DNA of 64,000 nucleotides from Phenylobacterium sp. (GTDB taxonomy: Bacteria > Pseudomonadota > Alphaproteobacteria > Caulobacterales > Caulobacteraceae), in NCBI RefSeq assembly GCF_004299445.1, contig NZ_SCTC01000063.1:93300-157299 (forward strand), written 5' to 3'. Of the stretch, positions 39,770 through 47,192 are shown in pieces. Position 1 is the stretch's first letter, and each line of letters opens with the position of its first letter. The notes beneath the pieces were generated by a model that worked only from the letters and a program-made list of their open reading frames with translations, was not told the origin of the DNA and searched no databases. The position numbers and the translations under genes were made by a program.

Positions 39770-39794
39770 GGAACCAAGGGGCCCCCGCACCGTT
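39770..39794 (+). promoter_or_regulatory. EcfG-type promoter of 39828 operon
   Basis: GGAAC (39770-39774), 16 bases, CGTT (39791-39794). Its -35 is only 5 bases from the divergent one, giving the symmetric block GTTCC-GATCC-GGAAC. Confidence 0.8.
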
Positions 39795-39827
39795 GCTTCG
39801 GCGGCACTTCACCCGGAGACCTCAGCC

Positions 39828-40151
39828 GTGACCTCTTTAAGCGACCGCGAGCACGAGAGCAGTGACCTGCGTCAGGCCTATGAGATGGGCCGCCGGGACG
39901 CCCGCCGCACCCGAAAGCGCCACCCCGTCCTGATGACCTTCACGATCATCGCGGCCGCTGTCGGCGTCATCGTGCTGGCGCTTGCGGCGGTGAACGGCTC
40001 GTTCAGCACCGCGGGCGTGGTGGTGGATCAAAACCTTGCCACGGCGGCCGACCAGGCCGAGCCTGTGGTCCGTGACGCCGCGAGCGGCGCCGGCGACGCG
40101 CTCCGCGACGCCACCACCACCGATCGGACCGAAACGCCTGCCGTCAACTAG
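39828..40151 (+). CDS. Single-pass membrane protein, EcfG-controlled
   Basis: A 107-residue protein: a charged N-terminus (LRQAYEMGRRDARRTRKRHP), one membrane helix (VLMTFTIIAAAVGVIVLALAAV) and a soluble Ala/Asp-rich tail. The start is GTG at 39828 with GGAG upstream. Family not recognised. It leads a probable operon with the lipid-kinase-like gene 13 bases downstream, driven by the EcfG-type promoter at 39770. Confidence 0.75.
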   Translation: MTSLSDREHESSDLRQAYEMGRRDARRTRKRHPVLMTFTIIAAAVGVIVLALAAVNGSFSTAGVVVDQNLATAADQAEPVVRDAASGAGDALRDATTTDRTETPAVN

Positions 40152-40164
40152 GGTCAGCTCCAAC

Positions 40165-41040
40165 GTGATAGACCGACCCCGCCTCGCCAGCATCGAGGTG
40201 GTGATCAATGTCGCCTCGGGCAGCGTCGGGCCCGGCGCGCCCGAAGAGATGGCGCGCCTGCTGCTTGAGCATGGCGTGAAGGCGCAGATTCACGCCTGCC
40301 AGCCCGCTGAGCTCATGGAACAACTCAGGGCTAGCGTGGACGCCGCGCCTGACCTGCTGATCACTCTGGCCGGTGACGGCACCGTGCGTGCGGCCGCCGA
40401 ACTCTGCGGTCGCGATGGCCCGGTCATCGCGCCCCTGCCGGGTGGAACGATGAACATGCTGCCGCATGCCGTATACGGTGTCCGGCCGTGGCCTGAGGCG
40501 CTGAAACTGGCCCTGGAGACAGGCAGCGTCCGTGATCTCGGCGGCGGGTGCATCGATGGGAGCCGCTTTCTCTGCGCCGCGATTCTGGGCTCGCCCGCCC
40601 GCCTGGCCAAGGTGCGCGAATCCGCGCGCCAAGGGCAGTTTCGCGTGGCGTTCGATCACCTGCGCAGCGCCGTCCAGAAGGCGTTCACCGGGCGGCTCCG
40701 CTACCAGCTCGACGGCCGGCCTCGCGAGAAGGCCGAAGCTGTGATCCTGATCTGTCCCATCGCCTCGAAGGTCATGGACGCTCAGGAGCCGCAACTGGAA
40801 GCCGCGGCGCTCAATCCTACCGGTGTGGTGGAAATCCTGCGGCTGGGTGTGAACGCGGTGATCCGGGACTGGCGGGTGGACCCCGCCGTAGACAGCCAGT
40901 TCTGCAAGCGCGTTCGGGTCTGGTCGGCCCGGCGCATTCCGGCGCTGCTCGACGGCGAAACCGTGGTGCTGAAGGCCAACACGCTGATCCGCTACGATCC
41001 CAGGATCTGCCGGGTGCTGATGCCGCCCGGGGAGGCTTGA
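40165..41040 (+). CDS. Diacylglycerol/sphingosine kinase-like lipid kinase
   Basis: A 291-residue protein of the DAGK catalytic-domain family (YegS/DgkB-like), which phosphorylates lipids with ATP. Diagnostic motifs: DLLITLAGDGTVRAAAE (GDGT nucleotide loop) and VIAPLPGGTMNMLPH (GGTxN). The chosen start is GTG at 40165 (MIDRPRLASIEVVINVASG), the usual short N-terminus. It follows the membrane protein gene closely and its stop overlaps the next start by one base, so all three are probably co-transcribed from an EcfG promoter, linking membrane-lipid modification with stress. Confidence 0.88.
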   Translation: MIDRPRLASIEVVINVASGSVGPGAPEEMARLLLEHGVKAQIHACQPAELMEQLRASVDAAPDLLITLAGDGTVRAAAELCGRDGPVIAPLPGGTMNMLPHAVYGVRPWPEALKLALETGSVRDLGGGCIDGSRFLCAAILGSPARLAKVRESARQGQFRVAFDHLRSAVQKAFTGRLRYQLDGRPREKAEAVILICPIASKVMDAQEPQLEAAALNPTGVVEILRLGVNAVIRDWRVDPAVDSQFCKRVRVWSARRIPALLDGETVVLKANTLIRYDPRICRVLMPPGEA

Positions 41041-41834
41041 TGAAGATCAGGCTGGCGCACCTTTCGGACATCCATTTCGGCGGTGAGAACGTGGCTGCGG
41101 TGGCGGGCGCCGCCGATCGCATCCGGGCGGGCGGCTTCGACCTGACCATCGTGTCCGGCGACCTGACCCGCTACGCCGAGAAGCCCGAGTTCGAGCTGGC
41201 GAAGGCCTGGCTCGAGGCTCTGCCGGGCCCGCGGCTGGTGACGCCCGGCAATCATGACGCGCCCTACCTCGCCTGGGCCGAACGCATCTTCGCGCCCTTC
41301 CGCCGCTACGAGCACTATATCGGTCCGGCGCCGTACCAGGCCTGGCGCGGTCCTGGGGTCGCGGTGCGCGGCATCAACACCGCGCGGGGCGCCCAGCCAC
41401 GGCTAAACTGGTCGAAGGGTCAGATCTCGGTGACCCAGGCCAAGGCCGCGGCCGAGTGGTTCGAGCCGAGCGACCACCTGAGGATCGTGGTCGTGCATCA
41501 CCCCCTGATCGAAATGATCGGCGGGCCGATGACGGCGCGGGTCTGGGGCGGACCGCGCGCGGCCGAGGTGCTGACCGAGGCGCAGGTGGACCTGGTGCTT
41601 TCAGGGCATATCCACGCGCCCTTCACCTGGCCCTATCCGCACGGCGATGGCCGCACCTACGCCGTGGGCTGCGGCACCCTCTCGGTGCGTGAGCGGGGCG
41701 TGCCGCCCAGCTTCAACGAGGTCGAGGTGGCGGGCGCTTCCATCCGCGTCACCGCTCTCGCGTGGACAGGCTCTCACTACGAGCCTTACCGGACGTGGTC
41801 GCTCGACCGGCGGACTGACCAGGCCAATCCCTAG
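41040..41834 (+). CDS. Calcineurin-like metallophosphoesterase
   Basis: A 264-residue metal-dependent phosphoesterase with the full motif set: HLSDIHFGG (DxH), VSGDLTRYAE (GD), VTPGNHDAPY (GNHD), VVVHHPL (H) and LSGHIHAPF (GHxH). Such enzymes cleave cyclic nucleotides, pyrophosphates or phospholipid-derived phosphodiesters. Its ATG overlaps the lipid-kinase stop (TGATG), so the two act in one translational unit; a combined lipid kinase/phosphoesterase function is plausible but not shown. Confidence 0.9.
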   Translation: MKIRLAHLSDIHFGGENVAAVAGAADRIRAGGFDLTIVSGDLTRYAEKPEFELAKAWLEALPGPRLVTPGNHDAPYLAWAERIFAPFRRYEHYIGPAPYQAWRGPGVAVRGINTARGAQPRLNWSKGQISVTQAKAAAEWFEPSDHLRIVVVHHPLIEMIGGPMTARVWGGPRAAEVLTEAQVDLVLSGHIHAPFTWPYPHGDGRTYAVGCGTLSVRERGVPPSFNEVEVAGASIRVTALAWTGSHYEPYRTWSLDRRTDQANP

Positions 41835-41847
41835 CGCAGGCCGACCG

Positions 41848-42249
41848 CTATTTTCCGGGGGGCGGCGGCTTGGCCGCGTTGCCGGCGATCACCCCACTCA
41901 GCAGCGCCGATACCAGAGCCGGGTTGCGCGCCAGCACGAAGGCCGCGACGGCGCCGACGCCAAGGGCCATCAGCGGGCGCTCCTTCGCCAAGCCGATCAC
42001 CTTCTCGACCGGCGTCTCGGGCGGCGGCGCGCCTCTGACCGGCTTCGGAACCACCTTCCGGGTGGCGATCCAGGCGACCAGCACGGCGATCAGGGCGAAC
42101 ACCGCCGCCACCACGGCCGCAGCGCCGGCGGGCGTCAGCCACAAGTCGGCCAGCGCATAGACCGCGTACGAGGCCGCGACGATGCAGACGGCCACGGCGG
42201 CCGCCACCGCGGCGATCGCCGCGGCCAGGTTCAGGACGCGCCCGAGCAC
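41848..42249 (-). CDS. Phage-holin-like (YqjE-type) membrane protein
   Basis: A 133-residue membrane protein with two close helices (LAAAIAAVAAAVAVCIVAASYAVYALADLW and AAAVVAAVFALIAVLVAWIA) and a later hydrophobic segment (PLMALGVGAVAAFVLARNPALVSALLSGVI). This matches the Phage_holin_3_6/YqjE-like family, often paired with a DUF883/YqjD protein, which is what lies 8 bases upstream. Despite the name it is chromosomal envelope material, not phage. Confidence 0.75.
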   Translation of the reverse strand: MLGRVLNLAAAIAAVAAAVAVCIVAASYAVYALADLWLTPAGAAAVVAAVFALIAVLVAWIATRKVVPKPVRGAPPPETPVEKVIGLAKERPLMALGVGAVAAFVLARNPALVSALLSGVIAGNAAKPPPPGK

Positions 42250-42257
42250 TTAGGGGA

Positions 42258-42563
42258 TCAACGCCGCGAGGCGAGCAGCATGCCGATCAGGACGCCGACG
42301 CCCAGCGCCACGCCCGTGGCGGCCAGCGGCCGGGCGCGGATCTGTTCGCTGGCCGCGCGGGCGGCTTCGTCGAGCTGTTCGCCGGCCACATCCGCATAGA
42401 CGCGGCTCTGGGCGCGGAGTTGCTCCAGGCCCTGCTGGACCGTCGCTTCGATCCGCTTGGCGGCGTCGGCGACAGCCTTTTGCGCGTCGGCGGCGATCTT
42501 GGCGGCGGTGTCAGCTGCAGCGACCGCATCCTGCGTCGTCACGGGGCTGGCCTTGGGGGGCAT
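42258..42563 (-). CDS. DUF883/YqjD-like membrane-anchored protein
   Basis: A 101-residue protein. A long Ala-rich amphipathic helix (DTAAKIAADAQKAVADAAKRIEATVQQGLEQLRAQS) is followed by the conserved RARPLAATGVALGVGVLIGMLLASRR C-terminal membrane anchor of the ElaB/YqjD/DUF883 group. In E. coli such proteins are stationary-phase induced and bind ribosomes. The ATG at 42563 has GGAG upstream; the longer ORF is unlikely. First gene of a two-gene unit with the YqjE-like protein. Confidence 0.85.
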   Translation of the reverse strand: MPPKASPVTTQDAVAAADTAAKIAADAQKAVADAAKRIEATVQQGLEQLRAQSRVYADVAGEQLDEAARAASEQIRARPLAATGVALGVGVLIGMLLASRR

Positions 42564-42727
42564 GTGTCGTCTCCGAACGATAGCGGTTCCCCAACTTGGG
42601 GACCTCGACTGTAAGCCACGCAACATAGGGCCTTGAACGCCCCGCCGCAAAGAGGCCCGCTAAGGACAACGAAACTTCGATCCTCTTGCCGGTCGCATGC
42701 CCCGAAGCATTCTCATATGTTGACGGA

Positions 42728-44140
42728 ATGACTCGCGATCTGGGCGACAGCTCGAGCCGAGAGCGTCTTGGACTCGCCCTCCAGGTCGCGGGCCTTGGCG
42801 AATTTCAGTGGGACTACGACCGCGACGTGTTCATCGTGAGCCCGCGGATGGCCGCCATCACCGGCATACCCGCCGGCGAGCGGCCGGCCCGAGGCGGAGC
42901 TGCGCTGGACGAGTACGTGCACCCCGACGACGTCGAGGCCTTTCGGGCAAGCCGGGCTGCTGATCTTGCAGCATCGAACAGTTTCTCCACCGTCTTCCGT
43001 AACATCCGCCCCGACGATGGCCGCACGATCTGGGTTCGTGTCAGCGCCAGCATCGAACGCGACGCCGATGGGAGCCCGAAGGTGCTCATGGGCATCGTGC
43101 AGGATGTTTCCGAACTGCGCCGGGAGGACGAGCGGCGCCATCACCTGATGGCCGAGCTGGACCACCGCGTGAAGAATGTGCTGGCCGCGGTGCAGGCCCT
43201 GGCCCAGCAGACCGCCAAGCGCACGACCTCGCTGGACGCGTTCCTGACCACCTTCAGCGGCCGGCTGAAGTCGATGGCCAGCGCCAATGAACTCCTGACA
43301 GCCGCACGCTGGCGGGGCGCCGCCATCGATCACCTGGCCTCGGCCGAACTGGGCGCCATCGCGCCCGGCCAGACGCGCTGGGAGGGGCCCGAGCTGTTCC
43401 TGACGCCGCGCGCGGCCAATGCCCTGTCGCTGGCGCTGCACGAGTTGGCCACCAACGCGGTGAAATTCGGCGCGCTGTCTGTCGAGACGGGCCACGTCGA
43501 CGTGCGCTGGACGGCGAAGCGGTCGGGCGGGTTCGAGCTCACCTGGACCGAGAGCGGTGGTCCCACGGTCAGCGCGCCGGTCCGCCGCGGGTTCGGTTCG
43601 ACGTTGCTGGAACAGGTGACGCCGCGCGAACTGAACGGCGACGTGAAGGTCGACTACCGTCCGGCCGGCGTCACGGTGAGCCTCACAGCCGGCCCGCAAG
43701 CGGTCGCCGAGCGTCCCGACGTGGTGCCCGAGGTCACTGCAAGCCGCGTCACCGAGACCGTGCCCACGTCGCGCGGCCCCACCAGCCTGAAGGGCGCACG
43801 GGTGCTGATCGTGGAGGACGCCGTGCTGCTGGCGCTGGAGCTCGAGACCGGACTGTCCGACGCCGGCGCCGAGGTGGTGGGCCCGGCCTACGAACTCGAG
43901 GAGGCGATGGCGCTCCTGGATCGGCCGATCGACGCGGCGGTGCTCGATGCCAACCTGAACGGCCACTCGGTGACGCCCGTCGCCGAGGTGCTCTTCCAGC
44001 GCAAGATTCCCTTCGTCTTCGCGACCGGCTACGGGGAGACGGGCGGCGCGCCGGGTGGTTTCGACGCGCCCGTGATCCGCAAGCCCTACGACGTCACACA
44101 GGTGGCCGCCGCCGTCGCCGAGCTTCTCGCAGAACGTTGA
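42728..44140 (+). CDS. PAS-HWE sensor kinase with C-terminal receiver domain
   Basis: A 470-residue soluble kinase. A PAS/PAC sensor (~20-140, ALQVAGLGEFQWDYDRDVFIVSPRMAAITGIPA) is followed by an HWE-type catalytic domain (phospho-His in LMAELDHRVKNVLAAVQALAQQT; ATPase N box ALHELATNAVKFGALS) and a C-terminal receiver (VLIVEDAVLLALELETGL; phospho-Asp in AAVLDANLNGHS; Lys in VIRKPYD). This layout resembles kinases that feed the PhyR stress pathway or LovK/LovR-like systems. The start is put at ATG 42728 (MTRDLGDSSSRERLGL), 14 codons after the ORF-track start. Close to the stress island, so a role in it is plausible. Confidence 0.9.
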   Translation: MTRDLGDSSSRERLGLALQVAGLGEFQWDYDRDVFIVSPRMAAITGIPAGERPARGGAALDEYVHPDDVEAFRASRAADLAASNSFSTVFRNIRPDDGRTIWVRVSASIERDADGSPKVLMGIVQDVSELRREDERRHHLMAELDHRVKNVLAAVQALAQQTAKRTTSLDAFLTTFSGRLKSMASANELLTAARWRGAAIDHLASAELGAIAPGQTRWEGPELFLTPRAANALSLALHELATNAVKFGALSVETGHVDVRWTAKRSGGFELTWTESGGPTVSAPVRRGFGSTLLEQVTPRELNGDVKVDYRPAGVTVSLTAGPQAVAERPDVVPEVTASRVTETVPTSRGPTSLKGARVLIVEDAVLLALELETGLSDAGAEVVGPAYELEEAMALLDRPIDAAVLDANLNGHSVTPVAEVLFQRKIPFVFATGYGETGGAPGGFDAPVIRKPYDVTQVAAAVAELLAER

Positions 44141-44357
44141 TTTTATTTACTATACGCTGCGCTGCAATGCCGCGCGGCGAGAGCGCGCTGAGACAAGGCG
44201 CCACCTGCGCAAGCGCGAACGGAGGCCCTAACTGTCCCCCCCACGAGGTCCTGCGGCGTGCTCGCGGGGGTCAGTCCGGTGGCCTTGGGAACTCGCCCGG
44301 AACAGGCGATCTGAACCTCGGCGTTCGGTCCGCGGCAGAGGCCGCGGGCCGGTCGCT

Positions 44358-45563
44358 TCAGATCACGCCCTTCGCCCGCAACTCGGCAAGGCGCTCGGGC
44401 GTGCAGCCCGCGCGCGCGGCCAGCACTTCGTCGGTATGCTGTCCCAGTGTCGGCCCCGGCCAGCGCACGCGGCCAGGCGTCGCCGACAGCTTCGGGAAGG
44501 CGTTCTGCATCTTCACCGGCCCGAAAACCGGATGCTCCACCGTAACGATGGCGTCGCGCGCGGCGAACTGAGGGTCCTCCAGCATGTCGGGCGCCCGGAA
44601 CACCCGGCTGCACGGCACGCCCTTGGCCTCAAGCAACGCCAGCAGGTCGCCCAGCGCGAACCCCGAGGTCCATTCGGCGATGATCGCGTCCAGCTCCTGC
44701 TGGTTTTCGCCCCGCGCCGCATGGCTGACGAACTTGGGGTCGGTCTTCAGGTCGTCGCGGCCCATCGCTTCGGTCAGTCGCGCATAGACGTTGTCGCCGT
44801 TCCCCCCGATCAGGATCATCTCGCCGTTCCGGCAGGGATAGGCGTTCGACGGCGCGATCCCCGGGAGGATCGAGCCCGAGCGCTCACGGACATAACCGGT
44901 CAGATCGTACTCGGTGACCAGGTTCTCCATCACCGCCAGCACGCTCTCGTACAGCGCCGCGTCGATCACCTGGCCCTTGCCGGTGCGCTCGCGGGCGTGC
45001 AGCGCCATGGTGATCCCCATCACCGCGTGCATGGCCGCCAGACTGTCTCCGATCGAGATGCCCGCGCGCGCCGGAGGTCGGTCGGGCTCGCCGGTCACGT
45101 GCCGCAGGCCGCCCATCGCCTCGCCGATCAGGCCGTAGCCTGCACGCTGCGAGTAGGGTCCCGTCTGCCCGAAGCCCGACACGCGGGCCATGATCAGCCG
45201 CGGGTTCTCGGCGGCCAGGGACTCGTAGCTCAGCCCCCACTTCTCCATCGCGCCCGGGCGGAAGTTCTCGATCAGCACGTCGGCTTGTGAAATCAGCCGG
45301 CGCGCCAGCGCCTGCCCCTCCTTCTGGCGAAGGTCGACGCCCACCGACTTCTTGTTGCGACCGATCACGGGCCACCAGGGTGAAAGGCCCTGCGGCAGGC
45401 TGCGGCCCCACTGGCGCATAGGATCGCCCACCTTGGGGTCTTCCACCTTGATCACTTCGGCGCCGAAGTCGCCCAGGATCTGGCCGCAGAACGGGCCGGC
45501 GATGAGGGTGCCCAGCTCGACGACGACAAGGTCTGAGAGCGGGCCGGGGGCGGTCTCGGTCAT
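44358..45563 (-). CDS. CaiB/BaiF-family CoA transferase
   Basis: A 401-residue class III CoA-transferase that moves CoA between carboxylic acids. Signature features: VVVELGTLIAGPFCGQILGDFGAEVIKVEDP at the N-terminus, SVGVDLRQKEGQALARRLI, ENFRPGAMEKWGL, and the catalytic Asp region ISIGDSLAAMHAVMGI. It is followed on the same strand, upstream, by a MaoC-type hydratase, so both may take part in fatty- or dicarboxylic-acid breakdown. The 217 bases between it and the kinase gene (44141-44357) hold no gene I can support. Confidence 0.92.
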   Translation of the reverse strand: MTETAPGPLSDLVVVELGTLIAGPFCGQILGDFGAEVIKVEDPKVGDPMRQWGRSLPQGLSPWWPVIGRNKKSVGVDLRQKEGQALARRLISQADVLIENFRPGAMEKWGLSYESLAAENPRLIMARVSGFGQTGPYSQRAGYGLIGEAMGGLRHVTGEPDRPPARAGISIGDSLAAMHAVMGITMALHARERTGKGQVIDAALYESVLAVMENLVTEYDLTGYVRERSGSILPGIAPSNAYPCRNGEMILIGGNGDNVYARLTEAMGRDDLKTDPKFVSHAARGENQQELDAIIAEWTSGFALGDLLALLEAKGVPCSRVFRAPDMLEDPQFAARDAIVTVEHPVFGPVKMQNAFPKLSATPGRVRWPGPTLGQHTDEVLAARAGCTPERLAELRAKGVI

Positions 45564-45649
45564 GGCGGAGGCTTAGCGGGGATGACGTAGGGCGGGGAAG
45601 GCCAGAATAATTTGCGGCTCCGGCAACCGGAATTGTTCGGTCGCTTGGC

Positions 45650-46102
45650 CTAGCTCTTCGCCGGCCGCCGGCGCCGGGGCACGCGGACGGTCGCCTCGCC
45701 GTCCATCACCAGCTCGTCGTTCACATGGATGGTGCAGCTCAGGACGACGCGCGCCGCCGCCTCATCGATCGAGGCCACGGTCACCCGCGCCACGGCGACG
45801 TCGCCGATCCGCACGGGCTTGTGGAAGTTCAGGGTCTGCCCCAGGTAGATCGCCCCGGCCCCCGGCAGGATCGTACCCACGACCGCCGACCCGAACGACG
45901 CCGACAGCAGCCCGTGTGCGATCCGCCCGCGATAGGCTGTGCGCGATGCGAACGCCTCGTCCATGTGGACGGGATTGAAGTCGTCCGACGCCTCGGCGAA
46001 CTGGGCGATGCGCTCTTCGGTGACCGCCACGCGCTTCTCGGCGCTCATGCCGACCGAGAGTTCTTCCAGGATGTAGCCGCCGGACGGATGAGGTTCGACC
46101 AT
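45650..46102 (-). CDS. MaoC-like (R)-hydratase/dehydratase
   Basis: A 150-residue single hot-dog-domain protein. The hydratase pattern is visible: RIAQFAEASDDFNPVHMDEAFASRT (catalytic Asp and His in D-x4-H) and IAHGLLSASFGSAVVGT. It would hydrate an enoyl-CoA in the (R) sense. It is next to the CaiB-type transferase, with an 86-base gap, on the same strand. Confidence 0.92.
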   Translation of the reverse strand: MVEPHPSGGYILEELSVGMSAEKRVAVTEERIAQFAEASDDFNPVHMDEAFASRTAYRGRIAHGLLSASFGSAVVGTILPGAGAIYLGQTLNFHKPVRIGDVAVARVTVASIDEAAARVVLSCTIHVNDELVMDGEATVRVPRRRRPAKS

Positions 46103-46177
46103 GCGACCGCCAGTAGTCTCAGGGCCGTTCCTCCGCCAGCAGAAAAACGAAGGCCGGCGAGCCCCTCGACGCGTCGC

Positions 46178-47104
46178 CTAGACCGAACGCTGGGCCAAGA
46201 CGTAGTCGAGAGCCGCACACACCGCCGCCACCTGGGCGTCCTCGCACTGCTGCGCCGTCGCCCGCGGACTGTCCGGGTAGACCTCAGTGGTGGTGGTGTA
46301 CTGTGCGCCTGTGATCGAGGGGCACATCCCGTAAGCCCGCTGTGGATACGCGATGATCCCGTGGGCGATGACCGGGCATCCGATGATCTGGCCGGTCTCG
46401 TCCGGCGGCGCGATATGCGTCACCGCTTCCACGGCCGTGATGATCGCCTGCTGGAACGCCAGTTGTGGGTCCTCGGCGTCGGCCACCAGATAGAACCCGT
46501 CCGGCACGAGGCCAGGCTCGAAGGGCTTTCCGTCGCGGGCCGCCAGGGCAGGGCGGAACTCGCTTTCGTCGCTATCCGTGGTCTCGTGCAGGTCGATGTG
46601 GAGCACGAACCGCCCCCGTCGCGGCTGCACCAGCGCCATCAGGCTTGTCGCCTCGCGCGACGGACCGTCGATGCGGAAATTCCGGTTAGGATCCACGGCG
46701 TCAAAATTCCACCGGTTGACCCGCTCATAGCCCCACGGACTCACACAGGGCGCGACCAGGAGGTTGACCCGACCGGCATAGTCCGCCGCCCGCCTCTCCA
46801 GGAACGCCAAGGCTCCCGTCACCCCGCTGGTCTCGTATCCGTGAACCCCGCCGGTCACCAGCGCCGCGGGCAGTGCAGGGTCCCATTCCCGATGGCTCAG
46901 CGCCCATAGGTCATAGGCCTCGCCCGCATAGTCGAGCCGGCCATAGCAGACCCGTTCGAACCGATCCTCCAACCGCTCGATCCGCGGCAGCACATCGCGA
47001 TCATAGCGCCGATGGCGCACCTGCCGCGCCCGCCACTGGTCCCGCTCCGCCTCGTTCCACGGATGTCCCGGGCGCCCCACGGGGTAAGCGACTGAATCGG
47101 TCAT
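46178..47104 (-). CDS. M14-family zinc carboxypeptidase-like protein
   Basis: A 308-residue cytoplasmic-looking protein with no signal peptide. Zinc ligands of M14 carboxypeptidases are present: GGVHGYETSG (H-x2-E) and FVLHIDLHET (third His), with VDPNRNFRIDG matching the DPNRNF arginine region and TEVYPDSP carrying a late Glu. It may cleave a C-terminal residue or act on a peptide-like or amide substrate; the DUF2817-type branch is also possible. Confidence 0.85.
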   Translation of the reverse strand: MTDSVAYPVGRPGHPWNEAERDQWRARQVRHRRYDRDVLPRIERLEDRFERVCYGRLDYAGEAYDLWALSHREWDPALPAALVTGGVHGYETSGVTGALAFLERRAADYAGRVNLLVAPCVSPWGYERVNRWNFDAVDPNRNFRIDGPSREATSLMALVQPRRGRFVLHIDLHETTDSDESEFRPALAARDGKPFEPGLVPDGFYLVADAEDPQLAFQQAIITAVEAVTHIAPPDETGQIIGCPVIAHGIIAYPQRAYGMCPSITGAQYTTTTEVYPDSPRATAQQCEDAQVAAVCAALDYVLAQRSV

Positions 47105-47192
47105 CGCGCCTCAATAGGCCGAATGGCGGGCGCCGTCAGCGCCGCCGATCCGATCCTTGTTGCGACGGCTACGCACCCATGGGCCGTGAGAG

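Noticed and set aside
41848-42249. Possible prophage holin
   Set aside because: The holin-like name reflects a family label; no lysis or phage genes are nearby and it pairs with a DUF883/YqjD protein as in ordinary chromosomes.
42576-42590. GGAAC followed by CGTT upstream of the DUF883-like gene
   Set aside because: The spacer is only 6 bases, far from the 16-17 needed for an EcfG promoter.
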